From an uncultured Clostridia bacterium (GTDB lineage Bacteria > Bacillota > Clostridia > Christensenellales > Borkfalkiaceae), in contig CANQWX010000021.1 in assembly GCA_947627665.1 (NCBI GenBank), positions 1 through 33,394 of the forward strand: 33,394 nt of DNA, read 5' to 3'. Both the position numbers and the translations under genes were made by a program. Below the pieces are notes generated by a model. The model did no database searches. It had not been told where the DNA came from and saw only the letters and a program-made list of their open reading frames with translations. Below, piece after piece: positions 13,625 through 22,394 of this stretch (position 1 is the stretch's first letter; each line of letters opens with the position of its first letter).

Positions 13625-14185
13625 ATGAAGATCGTTGCGGCAACGGGAAACCGACACAAACTGCGGGAATTTTGCGAACTCTTCCCCGAGCATGAGATCC
13701 TCTCCGCCGAAGAGGCGGGTTTTTCGGGCGAGGTGGAGGAAACGGGCGAAACGTTTCGCGAAAACGCCCTGATAAAAGCGCGCGCCGTCTGCAAGGCCAC
13801 GGGTCTGCCCGCCCTCGCCGACGATTCGGGCCTCTGCGTAGACGCCCTCGGCGGCGCCCCCGGCGTGTTCAGCGCCCGCTATTCGGGGGGAGGGGACGCC
13901 GAAAACCGCAAGCTCCTCCTCGAAAATCTCAAAGGAGAAACAAACCGCAGGGCGCATTTCCGCTGCTGCGTTGCCCTCGTCTTTCCCGACGGCACCACGG
14001 CCGTCGCGGAGGGCAGAACGGATGGCTCCATCCTTTGCGGGGAGCGCGGCGCAAACGGCTTCGGCTACGACAGCCTCTTTTTCTCCGACGACCTCGGCAT
14101 GACCTTCGCAGAGGCGGACGAGGCGCAAAAAAACGCCGTTTCCCATCGCGGAAGAGCGTTAAAAAAATTGAGAGAACTCCTGTAA
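13625..14185 (+). CDS. rdgB: Non-canonical purine NTP pyrophosphatase (RdgB/HAM1)
   Basis: 186 residues. Family motifs are ATGNRHKLREF at the N-terminus (substrate loop T/SxNxxK), ETGETFRENALIKA, LADDSGLCVDAL with the catalytic Asp, GVFSARYSG, FGYDSLF, and SHRGRALKKL at the end. It hydrolyses ITP, dITP and XTP to the monophosphates, keeping deaminated purines out of nucleic acids. AAGGAG lies six bases before the ATG; the open frame extends upstream only through repeats. It is the first gene of a probable three-gene operon with the membrane protein at 14234 and yfcE, echoing the adjacent ysnA-ysnB pair of Bacillus. Confidence 0.95.
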   Translation: MKIVAATGNRHKLREFCELFPEHEILSAEEAGFSGEVEETGETFRENALIKARAVCKATGLPALADDSGLCVDALGGAPGVFSARYSGGGDAENRKLLLENLKGETNRRAHFRCCVALVFPDGTTAVAEGRTDGSILCGERGANGFGYDSLFFSDDLGMTFAEADEAQKNAVSHRGRALKKLRELL

Positions 14186-14233
14186 AAGACCCGCGGACGC
14201 CCCGCTTGCGGGAGGGGACCGCTCGGAGGGAAG

Positions 14234-15463
14234 ATGAACATTCACGAAACGCTCGCTTACGGAAAACGGGGCGGGTTTGTCTATTTGCGATACGTTGCCA
14301 TTTTTTTCTTTTTCATTTCGCAGATCGCAACCTATTTTGTCCTTCTGAACGCGCTGACGCAGGCGACCAACGCTTTGAACGCATTGCAATCGCAGGACGT
14401 CGTCGGCGTCGTCACCTCGCTCATGTCCATGCGGATCGAGGGTCCGTTCGGCACACTCGTCGGGATCATGCGGAACTTGGGCTGCCTCGTCATCCCGCTG
14501 TACTTCATTGCGACGATCTCCTTCGTGCTCAATCTCAACCGCGGGGAATTCGGCAAGATCACCCGCCGCACCGCCGTGATCGCCATCCTGCTCTTTTTTG
14601 CCGAACTTGCCGCCTATGCGATCGTCGTCGGCGGCGTTATGCTCCTCGTGGAATCTCTGTTCCTGTCCGTCACAGAACAGTTTTCGGACGTCATCGGCGT
14701 CGTGGACCAATTGATCAAGGCGGTCAATTCCGAGGCGGAGCTGATCCCCTTCGCCGATGCGGCGGAAGCGATCGCGTTCGCCAAAAATTATCTCACCGAG
14801 CGGCTCACGGTCGTCCTGCTCAACAACATGCCCACCTTCAACATCTTCCTCGACCAGCTGCTCTGCCTGCTCCTGTGCATGTTCTTCTGTTTCCGTCCCA
14901 AGCGGGCAAACACGAGGGGAAAACGGATGCTGTTCCGCGCGCTCGGGCTTCTGCCCATCGCCTACATCGCGGCGACCTTCCTGTTGAACGGGCTGATGCA
15001 CGCGGGCGTCGTCTATCCGAGCCTCACGATGATGTGCCTTTTCCCCGCAAAGCGCCTGCCGCACTTCCTGTTTATCGGCTGTATCCTGTACGGCAACCGC
15101 GCGTATACCGTGCGGGGCGCACAGCAGGAGAACGGCTTCGGCTTTCTTCCCGCCTCCCGCAAAGTGTACCGCCCCTTCCCTCCCGTCTTTGAAAAGGCGG
15201 AAGCCGCCCGCAAGAGGTCGTTGGAAACTGCGGTCTTTTTGAGCGTCTGTCTTTTTCTGCTGAGCGCGGTGGACCTCTGCCTCGGCTTTTTGCCCTTCGC
15301 CGCCAAGTGGGGGCTGGGAAAGTCCTACTACGCCGTATTCTGCATTCCCTTCCTCTTCTTCTTTGACGGGAGAAAACCCGTCGCCAAGCGGGATTATACG
15401 ATCTTTTCGTGGATATACTTCGCCGTGATTGCCGTCGTCATCCTGATCTATTTGTTTTTCTGA
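14234..15463 (+). CDS. Polytopic membrane protein of unknown function
   Basis: 409 residues. I recognise no family. Hydrophobic segments lie at about 17-40, 75-100, 113-143, 196-220, 233-258, 260-287, 334-358, 366-380 and 388-408, suggesting about nine membrane helices and short cytoplasmic Lys/Arg-rich loops (RPKRANTRGKR near 222). An amphipathic stretch between helices three and four (about 150-195) could be extracytoplasmic. GGAGGG precedes the ATG. It sits between rdgB and yfcE with 48 bp and 7 bp gaps, so it is probably co-transcribed with them. No catalytic motif or transporter signature is evident. Confidence 0.75.
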   Translation: MNIHETLAYGKRGGFVYLRYVAIFFFFISQIATYFVLLNALTQATNALNALQSQDVVGVVTSLMSMRIEGPFGTLVGIMRNLGCLVIPLYFIATISFVLNLNRGEFGKITRRTAVIAILLFFAELAAYAIVVGGVMLLVESLFLSVTEQFSDVIGVVDQLIKAVNSEAELIPFADAAEAIAFAKNYLTERLTVVLLNNMPTFNIFLDQLLCLLLCMFFCFRPKRANTRGKRMLFRALGLLPIAYIAATFLLNGLMHAGVVYPSLTMMCLFPAKRLPHFLFIGCILYGNRAYTVRGAQQENGFGFLPASRKVYRPFPPVFEKAEAARKRSLETAVFLSVCLFLLSAVDLCLGFLPFAAKWGLGKSYYAVFCIPFLFFFDGRKPVAKRDYTIFSWIYFAVIAVVILIYLFF

Positions 15464-15470
15464 GGAGAAT

Positions 15471-15944
15471 ATGAAAACGTTTGTGATCTTATCGGACAGC
15501 CATGGCCGCAACCGCCGCCGTCTGCAAGAGATGGAGCCGCTCTTTGCCGAGAACGACTACATCGTCCATTTGGGGGACGGGTCCGCCGATCTGCGGGAGG
15601 TTTTTTCCCGCTATCCCGGAAAGACCTACCTCTGCCGCGGGAACTGCGACCCCTGCTACGGGGAAGAGGAGATCGTGATCGGGGCGGAGGGGCTTTCCGT
15701 CCTCTGCTGCCACGGGCACCGCTACGGCGTAAAGAGCGGGCTGACCCGTCTTGCGGCGCGGGCAAAGGAGCTTGGCTGCGAGGTGGCGCTCTACGGCCAC
15801 ACCCACCGCGCGGGGATCGAGAGCGTGGACGGCGTGCTGTGCGTCAACCCGGGCGCGTTCGGGGACTATGCGGAGCCGAGCTACTGCTATTTAGTGCTGC
15901 ACCGCGGCAAGGCGACCCCGACGCTCGTGCGGCTGAAAGGCTGA
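15471..15944 (+). CDS. yfcE: YfcE/MJ0936-family metallophosphodiesterase
   Basis: 157 residues with the full calcineurin-like metal site: SDSHG (Asp9, His11), HLGDGSADL (Asp36), RGNCD (Asn58), CCHGH (His81) and YGHTH (His110, His112). Members hydrolyse phosphodiesters such as bis-pNPP with Mn2+ in vitro; the physiological substrate is not settled. GAGGAG precedes the ATG and the gene follows the membrane protein by seven bases. The chromosomal neighbourhood rdgB/yfcE is common in Firmicutes. Confidence 0.92.
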   Translation: MKTFVILSDSHGRNRRRLQEMEPLFAENDYIVHLGDGSADLREVFSRYPGKTYLCRGNCDPCYGEEEIVIGAEGLSVLCCHGHRYGVKSGLTRLAARAKELGCEVALYGHTHRAGIESVDGVLCVNPGAFGDYAEPSYCYLVLHRGKATPTLVRLKG

Positions 15945-15971
15945 TTTGTTCTCGGTTGGTAAGGGACACTA

Positions 15972-16200
15972 AAATACCCCCTCCTTTGGAGGGGGACTAA
16001 GGGGGTGGGCATTCTCGGCGCCCCTCGCAGGGGAGCTGGCGAGCGTAGCGAAACTGAGGGGGTGTTTTTGTTTACGACACCCCTTCCGTCTTGCCGCCGT
16101 TGCGGCAATCCACCCACCCCTCAAGGGGTGGGCAAGTATTACCCCCTCCTGAGGAGGCGCCCCCCTACCCCCCTCCTGAGGAGGGGGGTAGGGGGGGTGG
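15972..16200. repeat. Intergenic mosaic repeat block R6
   Basis: Between the convergent yfcE and UPF0104 genes. Contains CCCCCTCCTTTGGAGGGGGA, then GGCGCCCCTCGCAGGGGAGC, the plus-oriented GTCTTGCCGCCGTTGCGGCAA / CCCACCCCTCAAGGGGTGGG cassette (16051-16136) and two CCCCTCCTGAGGAGG palindromes. It probably doubles as a bidirectional transcription barrier, though no U-run is present. Confidence 0.8.
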
Positions 16201-16203
16201 GTT

Positions 16204-17373
16204 TCAAAGCGGTTTTTGGGCGGTGCGGGCGGCGCGTCGTCTGCGCACGGCGCTGCGGATGACTTCGAATATGTTGATGCCGATCCCCGACAGGATATAG
16301 ACATAATAGGTGAAAAACCGCCACACGAGCACCGTCCAGCCCAGCACCGAGCCGATGCCCGTCACCGTCACGAAGATGAGCGAACTTGCCGCTTCCAAAG
16401 CGCCCGTGTTGCCCGGGGTGGGCACGAGCAGCGAGGAATAGCGGGAGATCACCACAAGGCAGGCGATCTGCACGGCAAGCTCCACGGTGGGCGGCACGTT
16501 GGCGATCGAGATCACCACAAAGAAGGGCAGGGTGACAAACAGCCCGCTCTCGATCACGCACAAAAGGAGCATGGGCAGGAATTTATAGAACTGCCGCCAG
16601 AACTGTTTCAGACAGTCGCTGTAATCGCGCATCTCCCGCACAAACTTGATGGAAGTGCGGTACCGCCGCTTGACAAGGCGGAACTTGTGCAGCCAATAGA
16701 CGAGGAAGAGGATGAACTTCTTGCACGCCTTGGGAAAGACGGAGAAGAGGATGACGGCGAGCTGGAAGGCGATGTTCACCCCGAGCGACGCCCACGCAAA
16801 GATGAGAAGAAGGGGACCGCCCACGGCGTCCTGCGGGACATAGCGGGGGGTGAGCGCGAGCAGCGTCACCGCAAACACCGTCAGCACGAAGGCGCTCATC
16901 ACATACCGCGCGACGGGGATCACGTTCGCCGCGCCGCTCGGGATCTTCTTCTTGTGCAGATAATAGATCTGGAAGGGCTGCCCGCCCGTGGAAAGGGGGG
17001 TGATGCCGTCGTAATACTTGCCGAGGAACATCGTCTTTACGGCGATGCGGAAGCGGAATTTGCCCGTGTACATCTTCAGCATGTAGGCGTATTTGGCGCT
17101 CTCCACCGCGATGTACAGCACCACGACCGCCAAAAGCAGGGCAAACAGCGGATAGTTGATCGTTTTCAGGAGCTGCCCGAACCCGAGCTGGGGGGTGTCC
17201 TCGCCCGTGAGATAGTCCCCGAGGGTGAAGAGCATGACGACGGAGAGCACGACGAGCGTAAGCAAAAGGATGGTTTTGATCCACCAGCTGCGCGTGTTGG
17301 TGCGCTCCTCCTGTTTCCCTCTCTCGATCGTTCTGCTCTCGATCGTTCTTTTTTCGGGCGTGTTACTCTTCAT
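16204..17373 (-). CDS. UPF0104 / lysylphosphatidylglycerol-synthase-TM family protein
   Basis: 389 residues. After a charged N-terminal 28 residues there are about seven or eight membrane helices. Family signatures are GKYYDGITPLSTGGQPFQIYY (reads as G.....TP..TGGQP) and VPTPGNTGALEAA late in the protein. The family resembles the flippase part of MprF and YbhN; without a C-terminal aminoacyl-transferase domain the specific function is unknown, with lipid or polyprenyl-phosphate handling a guess. Its own promoter lies in the 49-bp gap after the EamA gene, and the -10 box is only eight bases from the ATG. GGTGAG in that gap would lie upstream of the predicted transcript start. Confidence 0.85.
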   Translation of the reverse strand: MKSNTPEKRTIESRTIERGKQEERTNTRSWWIKTILLLTLVVLSVVMLFTLGDYLTGEDTPQLGFGQLLKTINYPLFALLLAVVVLYIAVESAKYAYMLKMYTGKFRFRIAVKTMFLGKYYDGITPLSTGGQPFQIYYLHKKKIPSGAANVIPVARYVMSAFVLTVFAVTLLALTPRYVPQDAVGGPLLLIFAWASLGVNIAFQLAVILFSVFPKACKKFILFLVYWLHKFRLVKRRYRTSIKFVREMRDYSDCLKQFWRQFYKFLPMLLLCVIESGLFVTLPFFVVISIANVPPTVELAVQIACLVVISRYSSLLVPTPGNTGALEAASSLIFVTVTGIGSVLGWTVLVWRFFTYYVYILSGIGINIFEVIRSAVRRRRAARTAQKPL

Positions 17374-17381
17374 ATCTCACC

Positions 17382-17410
17382 ATTATACACCTTTTCGGGG
17401 CAAAAAGCAA
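17382..17410 (-). promoter_or_regulatory. Promoter of the UPF0104 gene
   Basis: On the minus strand TTGCTT (17410-17405), 17-bp spacer, TATAAT (17387-17382), eight bases from the ATG. The predicted leader is about two bases. It lies between the eamA stop and this gene. Confidence 0.75.
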
Positions 17411-17422
17411 GGAGAGAAGCGC

Positions 17423-18433
17423 CTATTCGGACGGTTTTTGCGTAACATTGTGAATTTTTGTGTCCGTATCCTCCCCGCCGGGCGGCTCCGTTTCCTGTTG
17501 CGCGGGGGCTTGCGGGTCCTGCGGGAGCGGCTCCGTTTCCTGCTGCGCGGGACTTAGCGCCCGCTTGCGGCGTTCGGAGAGCAGGGTGACGAGCCACTTT
17601 GCGACGGCGGCGCCGATGATGATCGCATAGCCCACAAAGCTCCATCCGTCGGGCAGTTCGGAGAGGAAGAAAAAGCCGAGCACCGCCGCGATGGGCACCT
17701 GCGCGTAGTCGAACACGGCGATCTCCTTGGCGGGGGCGTGGCGGTACGCCGCCGTGATAAAGAACTGTCCCACCGCCGCGGACACGCCCGCCATCACGAG
17801 GTAGACGAGCTGCAACCACGTCATCGGGGTGTAGTAGGCGATGAAGAAGGGAAGGGCGGCGAGGGTGGAGAAGGCGGAGAAGAAGAACACGGTCATATCG
17901 CCGCGCTCTCCCTTGATGCCGAGAATGCGCACCGCGGTGTAGGCAAGCCCCGCGCACGCGCCGCTGCAAAATCCCGCGAGGGCGGGCAGCACTTTGGCGT
18001 CGAAGGTGGGGCGCACCACGCACATCGCGCCCCCAAAGGCAATGGCGACAAAGAGCAGTTCCCACCATCTCGGCTTTTCTTTGAGGAGAAACACCGAGAA
18101 GAGGATCGCAAAGAAGGGGGAGAGCTTGTTGAGGATGGAGGCGTCGGAGATGCTGCCGATGTGGTCGATGGCGTAAAAGTTGAGCACGACGCCCAAAAAT
18201 CCCGCGCCCGCGCGCAAAAAGAGCCACCCCAAAGCGCCCTTTTGGATGCGGAACTTGCGCTTGTCCCCGAGCAGCAGGAAAAAGACGATGACCGCCGCGA
18301 TCAGGTTGCGGAAGAACACTTTTTGCATGGTGGGCAGCTCGCCTGCCAGCCCCACGAAGAGGTTCATGCAGGCAAATCCCGCCGCCGCGCCCAGAATGTA
18401 GAGGATCCCGATCCCCCTGTTTTGTTTTGCCAT
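17423..18433 (-). CDS. EamA-domain (DMT superfamily) transporter
   Basis: 336 residues with ten hydrophobic helices in two EamA repeats (about 8-140 and 150-285). Typical features are FFRNLIAAVIVFFLLL in helix two, YAIDHIGSISDASILNKLSPFFAILFS split over helices three to four, and PIAAVLGFFFLSELP in the second repeat. Such proteins export or import small metabolites; the substrate cannot be told from sequence. A hydrophilic 45-residue tail contains two copies of PAQQETEP. It has a perfect consensus promoter (TTGACA-N17-TATAAT) and a leader of about 46 nt, without an evident Shine-Dalgarno. Confidence 0.88.
   Translation of the reverse strand: MAKQNRGIGILYILGAAAGFACMNLFVGLAGELPTMQKVFFRNLIAAVIVFFLLLGDKRKFRIQKGALGWLFLRAGAGFLGVVLNFYAIDHIGSISDASILNKLSPFFAILFSVFLLKEKPRWWELLFVAIAFGGAMCVVRPTFDAKVLPALAGFCSGACAGLAYTAVRILGIKGERGDMTVFFFSAFSTLAALPFFIAYYTPMTWLQLVYLVMAGVSAAVGQFFITAAYRHAPAKEIAVFDYAQVPIAAVLGFFFLSELPDGWSFVGYAIIIGAAVAKWLVTLLSERRKRALSPAQQETEPLPQDPQAPAQQETEPPGGEDTDTKIHNVTQKPSE
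17482..17551 (-). repeat. Tandem duplication in the EamA C-terminal tail
   Basis: 25-bp blocks at 17482-17506 and 17527-17551 differ at one base and are offset by 45 bp (15 codons), encoding the repeated PAQQETEP. The duplication is in frame. Confidence 0.8.
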
Positions 18434-18485
18434 GATGTATTTCGCGCCTTAGGGGCGCGCCGCCCGAATTTGGTTTTCCTTGGAT

Positions 18486-18514
18486 ATTATATGTAAAAAC
18501 GGGGGAAATGTCAA
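18486..18514 (-). promoter_or_regulatory. Consensus promoter of the EamA gene
   Basis: On the minus strand TTGACA (18514-18509), exact 17-bp spacer, TATAAT (18491-18486). It is divergent from the HMA gene promoter, whose -35 box starts 11 bp away. Confidence 0.9.
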
Positions 18515-18524
18515 ACCGAATTAC

Positions 18525-18553
18525 TTTACAAAAGCAAAGCCAAGTGGTAAAAT
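18525..18553 (+). promoter_or_regulatory. Promoter of the HMA metallochaperone gene
   Basis: TTTACA (18525-18530), 17-bp spacer, TAAAAT (18548-18553). Six bases separate it from the ATG at 18560, placing the predicted transcript start on the A of that ATG. Confidence 0.75.
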
Positions 18554-18559
18554 ATGGGC

Positions 18560-18784
18560 ATGAAACGGGTGATCGAAGTGGACGGCATGTGCTGCAAACG
18601 CTGTGCGGAGCGTGCCGAGAAAAAGCTGCTTCTGCTCGACGGCGTCACGGGCGCGAAGGCGAACTTCAAAAAGGGGATCGTCTTTGTCGAGAGCGAGGTG
18701 TCGGACGAGGCGCTCTCCGCCTGCGTGACGGAGGCAGGGTTTACGGTCAAGAAGATCCGCGCCCGCAAGGGCATTTTCGGTTGA
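18560..18784 (+). CDS. Heavy-metal-associated (HMA) domain protein
   Basis: 74 residues forming a single ferredoxin-like HMA domain: VIEVDGMCCKRCAERAEKKL with the metal-binding C-x2-C pair, then LDGVTGAKANFKKG and VTEAGFTVKKI. This is the size of CopZ-type chaperones, but the loop reads CCKRC rather than the CxHC of copper chaperones, so the metal is uncertain; it could serve the Zn/Cd ATPase at 5881, which has its own HMA domain. Another ATG lies six bases upstream (18554), but it overlaps the spacing between the -10 box and the expected start of transcription. The gene stands alone, divergent from the EamA gene. Confidence 0.85.
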   Translation: MKRVIEVDGMCCKRCAERAEKKLLLLDGVTGAKANFKKGIVFVESEVSDEALSACVTEAGFTVKKIRARKGIFG

Positions 18785-18799
18785 AGAACGGTGCGGAGG

Positions 18800-19180
18800 A
18801 TGCCCACCCCCTGAATCCGTTTTGGCGGCAGGGACCGCCAAAACCCCGTCGCGCTCTTACAGCGCTCCTGTCGCGGCGCCCCTCACAGCCCACTGGGCTG
18901 TTGAGAGAACGGCGCCGCTCCACCCCAATGGAGGGGGTACCCTTTTCGTCATTTCGAGCGGAACGAAGTGAAGTCGAGAAATCTCTACCGCACTTGGCGC
19001 CCCTGTAGGGGAGCTGGCGAGGCGTTAGCCGAGCCTGAGGGGTTTTCCGAAAACCCTTTCCCCCGCTACGCGGGTACTTTCCCTTTCAGGGACAGCAAGA
19101 GCACCACACCCGCCTCGCGTTGCTCGGCACCCTCTCCTTAGGAGAGGGCTTCCCGCCTCCCTGCTCCACCCCAATGGAGG
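18800..19180. repeat. Intergenic mosaic repeat block R7
   Basis: Minus-oriented TTTTGGCGGCAGGGACCGCC and CAGCCCACTGGGCTG cassette (18820-18920), a GTCATTTCGAGCGGAACGAA...GAAATCTC copy (18948-18985), the GGGGTTTTCCGAAAACCC cassette (18997-19096) and CCACCCCAATGGAGGGGG. It fills the gap before ileS; no T-box leader is visible. Confidence 0.8.
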
Positions 19181-19213
19181 GGGTCCCATTCGGAAAAATT
19201 CATAGGAGTTTTT

Positions 19214-22200
19214 ATGTATCAAAAAGTAGACACGTCGCTCGATTTCGTGGAGCGCGAACAGAAGATCGCAAAGTTCTGGAAAGAGAACCGCATCTTTGAA
19301 AAGTCCATCGAAAAGAACGCAAAGGGAGCCGAATTTTCCTTCTTCGACGGTCCGCCCACCGCCAACGGCAAGCCCCACATCGGGCACGTCCTCACCCGCG
19401 TGATGAAGGACATCATGCCCCGCTACCACACCATGAAGGGAGAACACGTCCTCCGCAAGGCGGGCTGGGATACCCACGGGCTGCCCGTCGAGCTGGAGGT
19501 GGAAAAGTCCCTCGGCATGGACGGCAAACAGGACATCGAAAAGTACGGCATCGAGCCGTTCATTAAACAGTGTAAATCCTCGGTCTGGAAGTACCAGAGC
19601 GAGTGGGAAAAGATGAGCGAGGCGGTCGGCTATTGGGTGGACATGGAACACCCCTACGTCACCTATCACGACAGCTACATCGAATCGGTCTGGTGGGCGC
19701 TCAAAGAGATCCACAAGAAGGGGCTTTTATACAAGGGACACAAGATCGTGCCCTACTGCCCCCGCTGCGGCACGGCGCTCTCTTCCCACGAGGTCGCGCA
19801 GGGCTATAAGGACGTCAAGGAAACTTCCCTCGTCGCCCGCTTCAAGGTGAAGGGAAAAGAGAACACCTATATCCTCGCCTGGACCACCACGCCGTGGACC
19901 CTTCCCTCCAACGTCGCCCTCTGCATGAACCCCGATGAGGACTATGCGGAGATCATGGACGGAGAGGGGACGCACTACATCCTCGCGGAGGCGCTCGTTC
20001 CCAAGTTCTTTGAAAATTACACCCTCGTTTCCCGCAAAAAGGGAAAGGAGTACGAGTACACCGGGTACGAGCCGCTCTTCCCGTACGCCCTCGGCACGTT
20101 CAAGGAGAAGGCGTTTTACGTCACCTGCGACGGGTACGTCACTCTGACGGACGGCACGGGCGTCGTGCACATCGCCCCCGCGTTCGGCGAGGACGACTAT
20201 AAGGTCGGCAAGAAATATCATCTGCCCGTGGTGCAGCTCGTCAACGAGCGCGGCTGTTTCGACGGGCGCTGCCCCGAGGTGGACGGCCTCTTTGCCAAGA
20301 AGGCGGACAAGCCCTTGATGGATATTTTGGAGAAGAAGGGGCTTCTCTTCAAGAAGATCCCCTTCGAGCACAGCTATCCCCACTGCTGGCGGTGCGACAC
20401 GCCCCTGCTCTATTATGCGCGCTCGAGCTGGTTCATCGAGGTGACCAAAGTCAAGGAACAGCTCATTGCGAGCAACCGTTCGGTGAATTGGATCCCCGAG
20501 ACCATCAAAGAGGGGAGAATGGGGAACTTCCTCGAAAACGTCATCGACTGGGGGCTTTCGCGCGACCGCTATTGGGGGACCCCGCTCCCCGCATGGGTGT
20601 GCGAAGAGTGCGGCCACTTCGACGTGATCGGTTCCCACAAGGAATTGAGCGAAAAGACGGGCGCTCCCCTCGACATCGAGCTGCACCGTCCCTACCTCGA
20701 CGGCCTCACCTGTAAATGCCCCAAGTGCGGCGGCGTGATGAAGCGCACCCCCGAGGTCATCGACTGCTGGTTCGATTCGGGTTCCATGCCCTTCGCGCAG
20801 TATCACTATCCCTTTGAGAACAAGGACCTCTTCGAGGAGACCTTCCCCGCCGACTTCATCTCCGAGGCGGTGGACCAGACCCGCGGGTGGTTCTATGTGC
20901 TCCTCGTCATCTCCACCATTCTCTTCGGCAAGGCGCCCTTCAAAAACTGTATCGTCTTAGGGCACGTCAACGACCAGAACGGCGTCAAAATGAGCAAGCA
21001 CAAGGGCAACGTCGTCGATCCGTGGACGGTGCTCTCCAAACAGGGCGCGGACGCCGTGCGGTGGTACTTCTATACGGGCAGCGCGCCGTGGATCCCTTCG
21101 CGGTTCGGACCCGAAGCCGTTTCCGAGGTCCAGCGCAAGTTCCAGGGGACGCTCTGGAACACCTACGCCTTCTTCACCCTCTACGCCGGGATCGACAAGT
21201 ACGACCCGAGCAAGTACGACTTGAAGAAGTGCAAGCTCTCCCTCATGGACAAGTGGGCGCTGAGCAAACTCAACACCCTCGTCAAAAACACCGATAGGCT
21301 TCTTTCGGAGTACAACATCACGGACAGCGCGCGGGCGATCCAGGAATATGTAGACGAACTTTCCAATTGGTATGTCCGCAGGGGGCGCGACCGCTATTGG
21401 GGACCCGAGATGACGGAGGACAAGGCGGCGGCGTACACGACGCTCTACACCGTGCTGGTAACGCTTGCCAAACTGCTTGCGCCCTACACCCCCTTTATGG
21501 CGGAGATGATGTATCAGAACCTCGTGCCCGCCTTCTTTCCCGAAGCGCCGCAGTCGGTGCATCTGTGCTCTTTCCCCGTGTGCGATGAGAGTTTCCTCGA
21601 CCCCGCGCTCGAAGAGGGGATGGAGGAAGTGCTCCAAGTGGTGGAACTCGGCAGAAGCGCGCGTGCAAGCGGCGGCGTCAAGAACCGCCAGCCGCTCCCG
21701 GAGATGATCGTCGCAAGCGACAAGCCGCTCGATTTAGGGGCGGAACTTGAGGCGGTCGTGCTCGACGAACTCAACGTCAAGACGCTGCGCTATTCGGCAA
21801 GCGCGGGTTCGCTCGTTCAATACACGTTAAAGCCGCAGCTGAGGACGCTCGGTCCCAAGTACGGCAAAAAACTGAAGCTCATCTCGGAGTTTTTGAGCAA
21901 GTGCGACGCGGGCAAGGTCGTTTCCGCAGTGCGCGAAGAGGGGAGCTACACCGTCGATCTCGAGGGCGAGGTGACCCTGCTCGAAGAGGACTTGCAGATC
22001 TTTACGGAATCCGCGGCGGGGTACGCTTCGGCGGCGGGCGGCGGCGTCACGGTGGCGCTCAACACGGCGCTTTCCGAGGAGCTTTTGATGGAAGGTGCCG
22101 AGCGCGAGCTGGTTTCCCGCATCCAGACGATGCGGAAGGAGGCGGGTTTCGAGGTGACCGACCGCATCGAGGTGTACTACACGGCGGAGGGGAGAGCGCG

Positions 22201-22336
22201 CAAAGTGTTGGAGAGCGGCGGCTTCGCGCCCGATGTGCTTGCAAGCAAGGTGGCGCCCTTTGGCGGCGAGGCGGGCTTTACCAAGGAGCTTGACATCAAC
22301 GGCGACAAGGCGACGGTCACCATTGTAAAACTGTAA
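19214..22336 (+). CDS. ileS: Isoleucyl-tRNA synthetase
   Basis: 1040 residues, the longer IleS type found in Clostridia. Class I signatures: GPPTANGKPHIGHVLTRV with HIGH at 55-58, and KMSKHKGN at 592-599. The CP1 editing domain lies between (about 190-400, including TTPWTLPSNVAL); WEKMSEAVGYWVDMEHPY and the anticodon-binding region with SNWYVRRGRDRYWG are typical. It charges tRNA-Ile in the cytoplasm and edits Val. The KMSKHKGN form and length resemble the eukaryote-like IleS2 group often tolerant to mupirocin; that subgrouping is from memory. A strong AGGAG precedes the ATG. No promoter or T-box leader could be recognised in the repeat-filled upstream region. Confidence 0.97.
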   Translation: MYQKVDTSLDFVEREQKIAKFWKENRIFEKSIEKNAKGAEFSFFDGPPTANGKPHIGHVLTRVMKDIMPRYHTMKGEHVLRKAGWDTHGLPVELEVEKSLGMDGKQDIEKYGIEPFIKQCKSSVWKYQSEWEKMSEAVGYWVDMEHPYVTYHDSYIESVWWALKEIHKKGLLYKGHKIVPYCPRCGTALSSHEVAQGYKDVKETSLVARFKVKGKENTYILAWTTTPWTLPSNVALCMNPDEDYAEIMDGEGTHYILAEALVPKFFENYTLVSRKKGKEYEYTGYEPLFPYALGTFKEKAFYVTCDGYVTLTDGTGVVHIAPAFGEDDYKVGKKYHLPVVQLVNERGCFDGRCPEVDGLFAKKADKPLMDILEKKGLLFKKIPFEHSYPHCWRCDTPLLYYARSSWFIEVTKVKEQLIASNRSVNWIPETIKEGRMGNFLENVIDWGLSRDRYWGTPLPAWVCEECGHFDVIGSHKELSEKTGAPLDIELHRPYLDGLTCKCPKCGGVMKRTPEVIDCWFDSGSMPFAQYHYPFENKDLFEETFPADFISEAVDQTRGWFYVLLVISTILFGKAPFKNCIVLGHVNDQNGVKMSKHKGNVVDPWTVLSKQGADAVRWYFYTGSAPWIPSRFGPEAVSEVQRKFQGTLWNTYAFFTLYAGIDKYDPSKYDLKKCKLSLMDKWALSKLNTLVKNTDRLLSEYNITDSARAIQEYVDELSNWYVRRGRDRYWGPEMTEDKAAAYTTLYTVLVTLAKLLAPYTPFMAEMMYQNLVPAFFPEAPQSVHLCSFPVCDESFLDPALEEGMEEVLQVVELGRSARASGGVKNRQPLPEMIVASDKPLDLGAELEAVVLDELNVKTLRYSASAGSLVQYTLKPQLRTLGPKYGKKLKLISEFLSKCDAGKVVSAVREEGSYTVDLEGEVTLLEEDLQIFTESAAGYASAAGGGVTVALNTALSEELLMEGAERELVSRIQTMRKEAGFEVTDRIEVYYTAEGRARKVLESGGFAPDVLASKVAPFGGEAGFTKELDINGDKATVTIVKL

Positions 22337-22351
22337 ATTAGGATGAAAGAA

Positions 22352-22383
22352 GCGCGGTGCGGGCAAAATTGCCCGCGCCGCGC
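22352..22383 (+). terminator. Hairpin after ileS
   Basis: A 13-bp GC-rich stem (22352-22364 with 22371-22383, one T-G pair) has loop AAAATT, starting 15 bases after the ileS stop. The tail GTGTGTTATATAT is only partly U-rich, so termination strength is uncertain. Confidence 0.65.
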
Positions 22384-22394
22384 GTGTGTTATAT

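Noticed and set aside
18785..19213. T-box leader before ileS
   Set aside because: The gap is made of repeat cassettes; no T-box sequence, specifier loop or antiterminator is visible.
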